Origin: an uncultured Cellvibrio sp.
GTDB lineage: Bacteria > Pseudomonadota > Gammaproteobacteria > Pseudomonadales > Cellvibrionaceae
DNA length: 23,627 nucleotides
Reading direction: 5' to 3'
Assembly (NCBI GenBank): GCA_946481735.1
Contig: CAMLOU010000065.1
Span: forward strand, 1-23,627
Both the position numbers and the translations under genes were made by a program. Below the pieces are notes generated by a model that saw only the letters and a list, made by a program, of their open reading frames with translations, was not told the DNA's origin and made no database searches. Shown here in pieces: positions 14,219 through 22,082 of this stretch (positions within the stretch are counted from its first letter, which is position 1; the number at the start of each line of letters is the position of its first letter).

Positions 14219-14980
14219 ATGAAAGCCATAAAAATTATCATCGGTATTGTGATTGCCTTGGTCGCCGTACTTGCCATCGCCATCTTTATCGGCCTCAAAA
14301 ATCTGGATTCGCTGGTTGAAATGGCCATAGAAAGCGTGGGTACCGATGTCACTAAAACACCGGTCACGGTTGAGGGGGTCACGATTGAACTGACGGATGG
14401 GCGCGGCAAGATCCAGGGCATCAGCGTGAAAAATCCGGCGGGCTACACGACAGAAAATGCCATCCACCTCGGCCAGATTTTGCTGGAGATAGAACCTGCC
14501 TCCATTGCCGATGATGTGATTGTGATCAAGCAGCTTACCGTTGACGGCGCAGCATTGACTGCCGAGCATAAGGGGCTGGCTGATATCAACTTACAGCAGA
14601 TTTACGACAACATCACGGCCGACAGCGGCAAGACGCCGAAAGATCCGGCACCGACCACCGCGCGCCCCGACGTGCGTTTTATGCTGGAAAAGGTCAGTTT
14701 CACCAATATGACTCTGGATTTACTGTCCACGGAATTCGGTGAGCGACAGCTCGGCATGGATGATATTCAACTGAGCAACCTCGGTGACCGGCAGACAGGA
14801 TTAACTGCTGAAGAGTTGGCCAATGTGCTGCTGACGCCCGTGGTCGATGCGGCACGAAAAAAAGTGAACAATGAATTGCGTAATGAAGCTAAAGAAAAAC
14901 TTCAGGAAAATCTGGAGGAAAATCTTTCTGATGACGACAAGCAGACGCTGGATAAACTGAAAAGCTGGTTGGATAAATAA
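14219..14980 (+). CDS. AsmA-like single-pass membrane protein
   Basis: 253 residues. A hydrophobic N-terminal anchor (KIIIGIVIALVAVLAIAIFIGL, about 5-27) is followed by a periplasmic beta-rich region with VTVEGVTIELTDGRGKIQGISVKNPAGY, a pattern I associate with AsmA-like proteins. The C-terminus is charged and probably helical (KKVNNELRNEAKEKLQENLEENL). Larger AsmA-family proteins are linked to lipid transport and outer-membrane homeostasis. This short form is uncharacterised. AGGGA lies 7-8 nt before the ATG. It is divergent from the GltB-like gene. A small hairpin TGCGAC/GTCGCA (14998-15014) lies 18 nt after its stop. Confidence 0.75.
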   Translation: MKAIKIIIGIVIALVAVLAIAIFIGLKNLDSLVEMAIESVGTDVTKTPVTVEGVTIELTDGRGKIQGISVKNPAGYTTENAIHLGQILLEIEPASIADDVIVIKQLTVDGAALTAEHKGLADINLQQIYDNITADSGKTPKDPAPTTARPDVRFMLEKVSFTNMTLDLLSTEFGERQLGMDDIQLSNLGDRQTGLTAEELANVLLTPVVDAARKKVNNELRNEAKEKLQENLEENLSDDDKQTLDKLKSWLDK

Positions 14981-15036
14981 AACGCTGATGTATGACTTGC
15001 GACAATTCGTCGCATACCCGAACGTCATTTAGCCGC

Positions 15037-15042
15037 TATACT
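15037..15042 (+). promoter_or_regulatory. -10-like hexamer for a candidate small RNA
   Basis: TATACT matches 5 of 6 -10 consensus bases. No good -35 lies at 16-18 bp, so this is a weak prediction; it is listed because a hairpin and a strong terminator follow directly. Confidence 0.3.
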
Positions 15043-15044
15043 TT

Positions 15045-15127
15045 GATTGAAATCCTTATTCTCCCGAGTGCGGATTTCTACAATCTTCTGTTAATTGGCC
15101 CGCCGGATATTTCCTGCGGGCTTTTTT
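15045..15127 (+). ncRNA. candidate small RNA
   Basis: Downstream of the -10-like TATACT is a hairpin made of GATTG plus AAATCC (15045-15055) pairing with GGATTT plus CAATC (15072-15085, three bases bulged). A U-rich single-stranded linker (TTCTGTTAATTG) and a rho-independent terminator with U6 follow. A 5' hairpin, linker and terminator with a U tail is the usual layout of Hfq-type small RNAs. It may instead be the 3' untranslated end of the AsmA-like transcript. No known RNA family was recognised. Confidence 0.3.
15098..15127 (+). terminator. rho-independent terminator (plus strand)
   Basis: The stem GCCCGC (15098-15103)/GCGGGC (15116-15121) has a 12-nt loop and is followed by TTTTTT. It can end the AsmA-like transcript or the candidate small RNA. 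The minus-strand side lacks a U-tract. Confidence 0.88.
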
Positions 15128-15128
15128 A

Positions 15129-15776
15129 TCATTTATTGCGCCGGTCGCCGATAACCCGGGCCGGGTTACCGGCCACAATAGCAAAGGCATCGACGTGATG
15201 CGTCACGACGCTAGCCATACCGACAATCGCGTGATCGGCAATAGTGACACCATCGACAACGCCCACATGCGCACCGAGCCAGACATCTTTTCCCAACGTA
15301 ATGCCCTTTGATGTGACTGGCTGCTCACTGATAGGCCTGTCTGGCACCATCCCGTGGTTGAACGCGTAGAGATGGCAATAGGCCGCCAGCCGCGTATCAT
15401 CGCCGATCACTATACCCTTACTGCCGCCGTCAAGCGTGACATGGTGGTTAATGGATACATTGCTGCCTATTGTAATGGGACCATGCAGCACAGCGTCCGC
15501 TGCGATAACGCTGTTATCACCAATGACGATGGTTCGTCCGGGCTCGGCAAACAGGCGCGCTTCCGGTGCAATAAAACAATTCTTGCCGATGACGATAGTT
15601 TCCATCTCCATCAAATACGCTTGCCACTCAGCTTGCCATGCCTCTGCCCAAACACGGTGGCCCGGTTTTAAGCGCGCATACAACCAGGGCATATAACTCA
15701 AGCGCAATTGGTGTTGGCGGCGATATTTTTCAGGATCGGTTTTGGCGGAGTGGGGAATTTTTTTATCAATGGTCAT
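15129..15776 (-). CDS. hexapeptide-repeat (left-handed beta-helix) acyltransferase
   Basis: About 216 residues. The first 50 residues are polar and helical (KYRRQHQLRLSYMPWLYARL). Then come repeated hexapeptide turns (IVIGKNCFIAPEAR, IVIGDNSVIAADAVLHG, ITIGSNVSINHHVTLDG, IVIGDDTRLAAYCHLYAFNHG) and the C-terminal IVAGNPARVIG typical of CoA-dependent acetyltransferases such as the maltose, serine and sugar O-acetyltransferases. AFNHG probably holds the catalytic His. The acceptor is unknown. ATG 15776 is chosen because TATAAT (15821-15816, minus) lies 40 bp upstream, leaving the longer in-frame start at 15872 upstream of the promoter. Its ribosome-binding site is weak. The gene converges with the AsmA-like unit. 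Confidence 0.85.
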   Translation of the reverse strand: MTIDKKIPHSAKTDPEKYRRQHQLRLSYMPWLYARLKPGHRVWAEAWQAEWQAYLMEMETIVIGKNCFIAPEARLFAEPGRTIVIGDNSVIAADAVLHGPITIGSNVSINHHVTLDGGSKGIVIGDDTRLAAYCHLYAFNHGMVPDRPISEQPVTSKGITLGKDVWLGAHVGVVDGVTIADHAIVGMASVVTHHVDAFAIVAGNPARVIGDRRNK

Positions 15777-15815
15777 GCGGGGCGCTTTATCGGAATGTAT
15801 CGAAGAAAGCGTGAG

Positions 15816-15821
15816 ATTATA
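15816..15821 (-). promoter_or_regulatory. -10 element for the acyltransferase gene
   Basis: A perfect TATAAT on the minus strand about 40 bp before the chosen start codon. The -35 region is weak. This position argues against the in-frame start at 15872. Confidence 0.5.
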
Positions 15822-16151
15822 CGCAAGGCTTGAGGAAGGAAAGAGGGTGTCCGCGCGGCTGCCGGTCGTCATGTTGATCCGTTAATCTGTTCTGACCTCG
15901 TATCGTCCATGATTGAGCAGATCTAACGTCATCCGGGGCGCCGACATAGGCGCTCATAGGGTAAGTAAATATGGGTCCCGTTCATGCAGCCAACAGCGGA
16001 CACTTGAAGTAAGTATAGACTTTTGCCTGCCATATACTACGGGCTGGATAGTTTATTGCGGCGCAAACCTGCGCATTCATATGGTTGAATGATTATATGG
16101 CTGCTAAGCTGCGATAAAATTTTTATCAATGTTATTGACGGTATTGCTTTT
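15822..16151. other. gene-free spacer between divergent acyltransferase and pseudouridine synthase genes
   Basis: No coding region is evident. A small hairpin GCGCC/GGCGC lies at about 15938-15953. A -10-like TAAAAT (16115-16120) lies 32 bp before the pseudouridine synthase ATG and is the likeliest promoter element for that unit; no clear -35 is visible. Confidence 0.4.
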
Positions 16152-16832
16152 ATGTATGACCTGCTTGACGACACAGTGGATTTTATCGTGGTTTATAAAT
16201 ATCCCGGTGTCAGTTTTCATCGTGAAGGTGATCAACCCGGCTTGTTTGAGACAGTCAAACAGCAGCAAGCCATGCAGGAACTTTATCCTGTGCATCGGTT
16301 GGATAAAGTGACCTCCGGTGTTTTGGTCATGGCCAAAACGGCGTCGGCGAATCGTCTGCTGGTTGAAGCGTTTGCCCAGCGAGAAGTGGAAAAATATTAT
16401 CTGGCCATCAGCAGGCGCAAACCCGCCAAAAAACAGGGGCTGATAAAGGGCGATATGGAGCGTACCCGGCGCAGTGCCTGGAAATTAACAACGGGCCAGA
16501 GTAATCCTGCTGTTACGCAATTTTTTAGCAAATCACTCGGTAACGGCGCGCGGTTATTCCTGATAAAACCCCACACAGGGCAAACCCATCAGATTCGTGT
16601 GGCACTAAAAAGTCTGGGCGCGCCGATCTGGGGTGATGAATTATATGGTGGGCAGGATGGCACAGCGGACCGTACCTATCTGCATGCGTTTCAATTAGGT
16701 TTTTCATTGGGTGGCAATGTTTATCGCTACCAGATCTTGCCGCGCCATGGCGATGTATTTGTACAAGAACACTTTGCGGAGTCGCTACAAGATTTTATGC
16801 ACCCTGAAACCCTTGCCTGGCCAAGCCTATGA
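16152..16832 (+). CDS. RluA-family pseudouridine synthase
   Basis: 226 residues without an S4 domain. The catalytic segment is YPVHRLDKVTSGVLVMAK with catalytic Asp51. The fold continues with VEKYYLAI, RLFLIKPHTGQTHQIRVALKSLG and APIWGDELYGG, the usual RluA-class motifs. The length and the YKYPGVSFHREGDQPG start match the small RluA-like subgroup whose RNA target is not assigned by sequence. ATG 16152 is chosen because the conserved region begins there and a TAAAAT -10 at 16115-16120 would exclude the upstream ATG 16089. The ribosome-binding site is poor. Its TGA stop overlaps the ATG of the following hydrolase gene (ATGA), so the two are translationally coupled. Confidence 0.9.
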   Translation: MYDLLDDTVDFIVVYKYPGVSFHREGDQPGLFETVKQQQAMQELYPVHRLDKVTSGVLVMAKTASANRLLVEAFAQREVEKYYLAISRRKPAKKQGLIKGDMERTRRSAWKLTTGQSNPAVTQFFSKSLGNGARLFLIKPHTGQTHQIRVALKSLGAPIWGDELYGGQDGTADRTYLHAFQLGFSLGGNVYRYQILPRHGDVFVQEHFAESLQDFMHPETLAWPSL

Positions 16833-18334
16833 TGCGTCGATCTATTTTTGCAGTAGGGGTTTTGGCCTTGGTTGTAATAGCCTGGATTGTTTATTTGGGT
16901 TCGTCGCCAGCTACCAGGCAAGCACTTCCGGCTGCGGATGAATACCGCTTCATGTCGACACACTGCTGGTTTGAGATTCCCTGGCAAGAAACCATTCGTT
17001 GCGGTGAATTGCATGCGCCACTATCAAGCGGCGGTTTTATCTTGCCGGTGGTTATTATCGAAGATACCGGCTACGAAAATAAAACGGACGCTGTGTTTTA
17101 TCTACAAGGTGGCCCGGGTGCCAGTGCCGGTTTGCATAAAGACGGTATTGCCTATTGGTTGCGTTGGCGTGACAACATGGCACTGGGGCGGGACTTAATT
17201 TTGATGGACCCGCGCGGCACCGGCCGCAGTCAACCGCAACTCCACTGTCGGGATTACGATGAACTCAGCCTTGCGGTATTAAAACGCAACACGTTATTGC
17301 TGGAAGAACTGCAAGAAGGCTATGCCGTATTGGATCGCTGTTTTGACCAGCTGCGTAATGCACAACAACCCTTTCATCCCGAGCATTACGGCACACAACA
17401 TCATGCGCGCGATGTGAATGCATTGATGGATTTATTGCCTTACGAACAATGGAATTTGATCGGTGTTTCCTACGGTACACGTGTTGCTATTGAGGCAGCA
17501 AAGATATCGGCTCGCAAGGATACGCAGGAACACCATCCGGTACGTAGCGTGATTCTGGATTCGGTTTACCCGGCCAACCGTGGCGGCGTTACCAGTTTCC
17601 CCGCCGTACTTGATCGCGCGTTTACTAATTTTTTTGAATGGTGTTCCCGCACAGATACCTGTGCAACTGATCAGCCTGTTGAGCAAGCTTTGGCGGCTGC
17701 CTTGAAGCAGTTACGCGCAACGCCAATGACCTTGACTGTACCGCGACGCGATGGCGAGATTCCGGTTGATCTGGTGGTGAATGATCACCGGTTTATGTCA
17801 GCGGTATTTTCAGCGCTCTACAGCAAGCATCAATGGCCACGCATTCCTGCGGCAATCCATGCTGTTTTCAACAATGACGCCCTTGCACTCTTGCCATTGA
17901 TGGAGCCTTTTGTAGAAAGTGCACTGGATGAGGATTTTTACAGTCTGGTATTTATGGCGGTGGATTGTCGCGACCACGGAATATCATCCCGCGAAGCCTA
18001 TCAGCAAGCACTGGAAGCCCATCCGCGTTGGCGCAACTACACCGCTGATCTGTGGCAATACCAAGCGTGTCATTTGCTGCCCACGGCATCGACACCTATT
18101 GCATCGACAACAGCATTACCGGATGTGCCCACCCTAATCCTGGCGGGTGAGCTCGATCCGATTACACCTGTAGAGTGGGCGCAGTCTTTACATCACGAGT
18201 GGCCGGGCAGTCAGTTACATGTCGTGCCGGAAACGGGGCATGCAGTGATCAATACGGATGATTGTGTGTACCAATCGTTGCGGTCATTTTTAGATGAGCC
18301 GAGCGAACGGGTAGAGTTTTGTCCGAAGCGCTAA
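16829..18334 (+). CDS. alpha/beta hydrolase, S33 peptidase-like (tripeptidyl/prolyl aminopeptidase type)
   Basis: 501 residues with an N-terminal signal anchor (SIFAVGVLALVVIAWIVYLG), so it probably acts in the periplasm. The hydrolase core has the oxyanion-hole segment YLQGGPGAS (91-99), MDPRGTGRS (126-134), the nucleophile elbow GVSYGT with Ser214, Asp443 in AGELDPITP and His471 in ETGHAV. The Asp/His part matches the TAP-like C-terminal domain of S33 peptidases, and the cysteines suggest disulfides. Close relatives release N-terminal peptides or proline; the substrate cannot be read. ATG 16829 overlaps the stop of the pseudouridine synthase gene by 4 nt; a second ATG at 16832 follows immediately. 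No functional link with that RNA enzyme is evident. Confidence 0.88.
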   Translation: MMRRSIFAVGVLALVVIAWIVYLGSSPATRQALPAADEYRFMSTHCWFEIPWQETIRCGELHAPLSSGGFILPVVIIEDTGYENKTDAVFYLQGGPGASAGLHKDGIAYWLRWRDNMALGRDLILMDPRGTGRSQPQLHCRDYDELSLAVLKRNTLLLEELQEGYAVLDRCFDQLRNAQQPFHPEHYGTQHHARDVNALMDLLPYEQWNLIGVSYGTRVAIEAAKISARKDTQEHHPVRSVILDSVYPANRGGVTSFPAVLDRAFTNFFEWCSRTDTCATDQPVEQALAAALKQLRATPMTLTVPRRDGEIPVDLVVNDHRFMSAVFSALYSKHQWPRIPAAIHAVFNNDALALLPLMEPFVESALDEDFYSLVFMAVDCRDHGISSREAYQQALEAHPRWRNYTADLWQYQACHLLPTASTPIASTTALPDVPTLILAGELDPITPVEWAQSLHHEWPGSQLHVVPETGHAVINTDDCVYQSLRSFLDEPSERVEFCPKR

Positions 18335-18341
18335 ATACAAA

Positions 18342-18623
18342 TTATTCGTACAAACACAAGTAAGCAGATTCCACATCCGCCGTCACTTTAAAACGCTGGT
18401 TCGCTTCAACCTCAAACGTCTCGCCGGCTTTAAAGGTTTGCGCGGTTTCGCTGCCGGGGAGAGTCACGGTCAGGCTGCCGCTGGTGACGGTCATGTATTC
18501 TTTCTGGCTGGTGCCGAACTCGTAATCACCTTTCGCCATCACACCGACGGTTGCCGGTAAGGTTTCGGTTTGAAAGGCGATGGATTTTACGGCGCCGTTG
18601 AAGTACTCGTTAACGTTAAACAT
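18342..18623 (-). CDS. ppnP: pyrimidine/purine nucleoside phosphorylase PpnP (YaiE, DUF1255)
   Basis: 93 residues, the same size as E. coli PpnP (94). Segments [45 protein letters not shown] and [15 protein letters not shown], ending SAYLCLYE, match the single-domain cupin fold of PpnP along its whole length. The family performs phosphorolysis of several nucleosides in salvage. ATG 18623 has GGGAG 8 nt upstream, and 7 additional upstream residues of the frame are not family-like. It is convergent with the hydrolase gene, with only 7 bp between the stop codons. Confidence 0.93.
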   Translation of the reverse strand: MFNVNEYFNGAVKSIAFQTETLPATVGVMAKGDYEFGTSQKEYMTVTSGSLTVTLPGSETAQTFKAGETFEVEANQRFKVTADVESAYLCLYE

Positions 18624-18740
18624 GACCTGGTCTCCCAATAGCAACTGGGCCCGAAAGGGCGGTTAGTGGTGAACGCGAAAACTGCTTTGGCAGCGTATCT
18701 CCTGCACAAATACCGCGCGGAACTCCACCAAACAGGCATA

Positions 18741-18769
18741 AAAAAGGCCGCAATCTATGCGGCCTTTTT
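18741..18769 (-). terminator. rho-independent terminator downstream of tRNA-Asn
   Basis: The stem GGCCGC/GCGGCC is flanked by A5 and T5, so it is symmetric in sequence. It lies 12 bp past the 3' end of the minus-strand tRNA gene. Confidence 0.88.
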
Positions 18770-18780
18770 CATCTTTAATC

Positions 18781-18856
18781 TGGCTCCGCCTGCTGGACTC
18801 GAACCAGCGACCCAATGATTAACAGTCATTTGCTCTACCGACTGAGCTAAGGCGGA
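18781..18856 (-). tRNA. tRNA-Asn (anticodon GUU)
   Basis: 76 nt read on the minus strand, starting TCCGCCTTAGCTCAG and ending GGCGGAGCCA with the CCA encoded. The acceptor stem TCCGCC/GGCGGA, D-arm AGCTCAGTCGGTAGAGC, anticodon loop CTGTTAA (GTT) and T-arm CTGGTTCGAGTCCAG are all present. No disruption is seen. Confidence 0.98.
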
Positions 18857-18886
18857 TTTACGGCTTCCTGTTCGGAAGTGGTGCGT

Positions 18887-18915
18887 ATCCTATAGTCGAA
18901 GACCCCCTTGGTCAA
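18887..18915 (-). promoter_or_regulatory. promoter of tRNA-Asn
   Basis: On the minus strand TTGACC (18915-18910) and TAGGAT (18892-18887) are separated by 17 bp and lie about 31 bp upstream of the mature tRNA. The region between the -10 and the tRNA is GC-rich, as expected for a stringently controlled promoter. Confidence 0.7.
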
Positions 18916-19086
18916 CCCCTTTTTTCAAAAAAATCATGGGTCTAGCGCTGTTAAAGGCAGCATTGAAATCTGTCCGCTCAAATATTCCCCAAGCTGGTTT
19001 AAGACTGTGCAAAATGGCCTTGGGTGAGATGCGTGTCCTGAGATTATGTGCAATTCGGGAATGACCAGGCTGTGCACAAACGCGGC

Positions 19087-20136
19087 TCAATGGGTCAGGG
19101 TAACCAGTTTGAAGCTGCTGTTGTGGGCGAGGATATTTACCTGCCGAAAATGCTCCCGGGCCTTTCGCTCCAGGGGAATAAACTGATTGACCACAAACAG
19201 GGCAATCCCGTGTTTTGCCAACAACCGCTTGGCGCTGAGGATAAATTTGTCGGTCAGGTCACCGTCCACACTGAATCCCTGATGGAAGGGCGGATTACAC
19301 AGGATAAGGTCGAAGGTTTGCTGGATCTGGTCGCCCGCATCAGCGGCGATGATTTCAGCAGTGATCTGGTTTAGCTCGCAGTTCCGGCGCGCAGTGTGCA
19401 ACGCCGCCGCATTGTTGTCCGTAAGTACCCGCTGTTCCAGCGGAAGGTTGGCGGTCATCAGGGTCAGGTAGCCATAGCCACAACCCAGGTCCAGTAATCG
19501 TTTAGGCGGTTGGGGCAGTTGATCTAATAGGGCCGGCAATGTCTGAATTAAAAATTCGCTGCCCTGGTCAATCTTATTCCAGCCGAACAAGCCGGGTTTA
19601 CTGTGGATGGTGATGCCTTGGGGCGAATTGATGGGGCGTAATTGCGGATAGTCACTGTCATCCAGCCGCTGGTCATTTTGCGGCAGCATATTGTCCAGAA
19701 CGGCGCTATACACGGTGCCATTTTTTTGCGCAGACGCTGTGCAGCCGAAAAGTTTGCCGGCTTTATCGATGTAGGTTTTTATCCCTTCGTTTTTTTGCCC
19801 ACACAAAAATAATTTGCCGCCCGGCATCAGGAGCCGGTGGGCCTGATTAATGATGTGATGGGTAACCGGCTTTTCCTTGGAGATGCGATAAAAAACGTGG
19901 CTGAGCGAGGCATCACTTAACTCGCTGAAATCGAAATCGCTGAAGTGGCTGTTAAATCCCAGGCGTTCCGCTTGCTGGGCGACATCCCAGCGGTTCGTCA
20001 TCAAGAGTGGTTTGTGGGGCCAATGTTCGGCTGCCGGTAACGACGCCAGCGCATTTTCGTCGCTGCACCACAAGGCTTTTGCAGCATTTTCCTGCGTCAT
20101 CATTCGCGTAAGCCAGGCGAGGGCAAGGTCATTCAT
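19087..20136 (-). CDS. rsmC: RsmC/RlmG-family 16S rRNA guanine-N2 methyltransferase
   Basis: 349 residues with a degenerate N-terminal half and a C-terminal class I methyltransferase domain. SAM-binding LDLGCGYGYL lies at 215-224 and the catalytic NPPF motif at 281-284 (LCNPPFHQGF). This NPPF plus two-domain layout is that of RsmC (m2G1207 of 16S rRNA) and RlmG (23S). The fused N-terminal copy and C-terminal HQGFSVDGDLTDKFI favour the RsmC-type in pseudomonad relatives, though RlmG is not excluded. The start ATG has no Shine-Dalgarno but lies 3 nt after the rsuA stop, so translation is probably coupled. It is the last gene of the truC-rsuA-rsmC operon. Confidence 0.8.
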   Translation of the reverse strand: MNDLALAWLTRMMTQENAAKALWCSDENALASLPAAEHWPHKPLLMTNRWDVAQQAERLGFNSHFSDFDFSELSDASLSHVFYRISKEKPVTHHIINQAHRLLMPGGKLFLCGQKNEGIKTYIDKAGKLFGCTASAQKNGTVYSAVLDNMLPQNDQRLDDSDYPQLRPINSPQGITIHSKPGLFGWNKIDQGSEFLIQTLPALLDQLPQPPKRLLDLGCGYGYLTLMTANLPLEQRVLTDNNAAALHTARRNCELNQITAEIIAADAGDQIQQTFDLILCNPPFHQGFSVDGDLTDKFILSAKRLLAKHGIALFVVNQFIPLERKAREHFRQVNILAHNSSFKLVTLTH

Positions 20137-20139
20137 TGT

Positions 20140-20829
20140 TTAAACACTCGCAATTTCCGGTGCGGTTAATGAGCGGTATTCGCCCGGCTGTAAGTCGGCA
20201 TCAAGCAAAATTTCTCCGATACGTTCCCGATGCAATGCCACCACCTGGTTACCAACCGCCGCAAACATACGTTTGATCTGGTGATATTTTCCTTCGTGAA
20301 TCGTCAACAATGCAGAATGGCTGGTGAGCAGTTGCAGTTCTGCAGGCTGAGTCGGCTTTTTTTCGCCGTGCAACAATAAGCCTTTACTGAATTGATCCGC
20401 CGTGTGTGCATCAATGGCATTCGCCGTAGTAACCCGATAAATTTTGCTGCATTCGCGTCGGGGTGACGTGACCTGGTGATTCCATTGGCCATCATCAGTG
20501 AGCAAGACAAGGCCTGTCGTGTCGATATCCAGCCGGCCAACAATTTGTAAATTGGATTTATTGGGTTCATCCAATAAATCCAGCACCGTCGGATGCTCGC
20601 CGTCATGATTGGCACAGACATAACCGGTCGGTTTGTTCAGCATGAAGTAGCGAACACCCAACGGCTGAACGACCTCGCTATTCACCGTCACCACATCATC
20701 CGTGTGAATATGTTGTGCCGCTTTGCGTGCGGTTTCATGGTTGATCGCTACCGCGCCCTGGCGAATCAATTGATGAATTTGCGAGCGTGTCAGATCCGTG
20801 GCATGGCCGATAAATTTATCCAGTCTCAT
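20140..20829 (-). CDS. rsuA: 16S rRNA pseudouridine-516 synthase RsuA
   Basis: 229 residues (E. coli RsuA 231). The N-terminal S4 RNA-binding domain begins MRLDKFIGHATDLTRSQIH. The catalytic segment GRLDIDTTGLVLLTDDGQW holds Asp101, and the C-terminal KRMFAAVGNQVVALHRERIGEI and LDADLQPGEYRSLT match RsuA closely. It makes the single pseudouridine of the 16S rRNA 530 loop. ATG 20829 is chosen because GGGAG lies 7 nt upstream; it also overlaps the truC stop codon as ATGA, giving translational coupling. The longer frame to 20862 is inside truC. Confidence 0.95.
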   Translation of the reverse strand: MRLDKFIGHATDLTRSQIHQLIRQGAVAINHETARKAAQHIHTDDVVTVNSEVVQPLGVRYFMLNKPTGYVCANHDGEHPTVLDLLDEPNKSNLQIVGRLDIDTTGLVLLTDDGQWNHQVTSPRRECSKIYRVTTANAIDAHTADQFSKGLLLHGEKKPTQPAELQLLTSHSALLTIHEGKYHQIKRMFAAVGNQVVALHRERIGEILLDADLQPGEYRSLTAPEIASV

Positions 20830-21614
20830 GGCTGCTCTCCCTTCCAACTTGTGGGCTGCCAATTTGTGGGTAGCCAGCTCGCGGGCACCGCTGTGTGCCA
20901 GCCAAAGCGGTTCAATAATTCCATAAACGTGTTATCCAGGGGCGCCGTAATATGAAGCGGATGGCCCGTAACGGGGTGTGGCAAACGGGTGTCAGTGGCC
21001 GCTAATAATAAGCGATGCGCGTGAAAATGCGTTTGGAAAAAACGGTTGTGATTGCCCTTGCCGTGTTTGGCGTCGCCAATAATCGGATGATTAATGTGTT
21101 TCAAATGGCGGCGTATCTGATGTTTCCGCCCGGTAACAGGTTGGCAGGCGACTAAGGAATAACGACTCTGCGGATATTTATCGACCTGCACCGGCAGTTC
21201 AATGCAAGCCAGCCGCTGGAAACGGGTGAGGGCATCCTGCGCCGGTTTATCTTTGCGGGCTTTTTGGTCCGTATAAGTATCTTGTTCTTCCGTTAACGGA
21301 TGGTCAATGGTTCCTTCAGCAGGTGCAAAACCGCGCACAATAGCGACATAATTTTTCTGCACCTGATTATTGATCATCAAGGCCCCGAATTGTTGTGCGC
21401 ATTCACTGGACAAGGCAAATAACAATACACCGGATGTCGGTTTATCCAGGCGATGCACCGGATATACATGCTGGCCAATTTGGTCGCGCAACATCTGCAA
21501 CGCAAACCGGGTTTCGTGCCGATCAATAGCGCTGCGGTGAACCAGTAATCCACTCGGTTTATTGATGGCAACCAGATGTTCGTCGTGATAAAGAATGTCG
21601 AGGGTGTCGGACAT
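20826..21614 (-). CDS. truC: tRNA pseudouridine-65 synthase TruC
   Basis: 262 residues (E. coli TruC 260). The segments LDILYHDEHLVAINKPSGLL, YPVHRLDKPTSGVLL (catalytic Asp57), QKNYVAIVRGF, VTGRKHQIRRHLKHINHP and IIGDAKHGKGNHNRFF match TruC closely, which modifies U65 of tRNA-Ile1 and tRNA-Asp. There is no S4 domain. The end differs: a tail containing SWLPTNWQPTSW comes from a 15-bp tandem duplication. The start ATG 21614 lacks a clear Shine-Dalgarno. It overlaps rsuA by 4 nt and heads the RNA-modification operon. Confidence 0.94.
   Translation of the reverse strand: MSDTLDILYHDEHLVAINKPSGLLVHRSAIDRHETRFALQMLRDQIGQHVYPVHRLDKPTSGVLLFALSSECAQQFGALMINNQVQKNYVAIVRGFAPAEGTIDHPLTEEQDTYTDQKARKDKPAQDALTRFQRLACIELPVQVDKYPQSRYSLVACQPVTGRKHQIRRHLKHINHPIIGDAKHGKGNHNRFFQTHFHAHRLLLAATDTRLPHPVTGHPLHITAPLDNTFMELLNRFGWHTAVPASWLPTNWQPTSWKGEQP
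20847..20876. repeat. 15-bp tandem duplication at the 3' end of truC
   Basis: Read on the minus strand, TGGCTACCCACAAAT (20876-20862) is followed by TGGCAGCCCACAAGT (20861-20847), 12 of 15 bases identical. It encodes WLPTN-WQPTS. The repeat lies just upstream of the rsuA ribosome-binding site. Confidence 0.8.
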
Positions 21615-21642
21615 GGAATGACTAGTAGAGGCGGGCTGTAGA

Positions 21643-21668
21643 ACATCAGGCGGGTTGCCGCCTGATGT
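21643..21668. terminator. strong hairpin between the small secreted protein gene and truC
   Basis: A perfect 11-bp stem ACATCAGGCGG/CCGCCTGATGT with a GTTG loop. It lies about 20 bp past the stop of the secreted-protein gene on the minus strand. No U-tract follows, so it may be a weak terminator or an mRNA 3' stabiliser. It is not a member of the GTAG REP family. Confidence 0.5.
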
Positions 21669-21688
21669 CGCTGTTCAAGCGGTAATGC

Positions 21689-22000
21689 TTACTCGGTCGC
21701 GGTATCGGTAACCGGAGCGGACTCATTGCTGCAACGCCAACCCCAGGTCGTTTGCTTTTGCACAAACGACTCGGCCTGCACCTCGCATTTGTCAACCTCG
21801 TTGGTGTAAGTCCACAAGACTTGGGTTTCACCCTCTTTGGTGTAATGCACTTCACAGGGCAACTTCTCGCCGGCTGTTGGATACACCACTTCAATCACAC
21901 GCTCAACACCATCGAGAGTACAACTGTACTTGATATTATCAGCGGCCAACACGTTCAGGCTGAGTAAGGCTGTTATTACAAAAAGAGTTATCTTACGCAT
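21689..22000 (-). CDS. small secreted protein with four cysteines, function unknown
   Basis: 103 residues. MRKITLFVITALLSLNVLAA is a signal peptide with probable cleavage near LAA-DN. The mature protein of about 83 residues has four cysteines (C27, C49, C72, C90) that could form two disulfides in the periplasm, with a conserved-looking YSCTLDGVERVIEVVY start. No family was recognised. ATG 22000 is chosen because AAGGAG lies 6 nt upstream; the longer frame to 22033 has no such site. It lies downstream of folD in the same direction with 82 bp between, and upstream of truC. Confidence 0.8.
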   Translation of the reverse strand: MRKITLFVITALLSLNVLAADNIKYSCTLDGVERVIEVVYPTAGEKLPCEVHYTKEGETQVLWTYTNEVDKCEVQAESFVQKQTTWGWRCSNESAPVTDTATE

Positions 22001-22082
22001 TGCTTGCTCCTTGTTATCAATCAGGGGTACCACGGTGAACCAACATAAAGTGCAGTGATGACAACATCAACCGAAGGGTGAT

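Noticed and set aside
16089..16151. Upstream start (ATG 16089) for the RluA-type gene
   Set aside because: It would lie upstream of the TAAAAT -10 and the added residues are not family-like.
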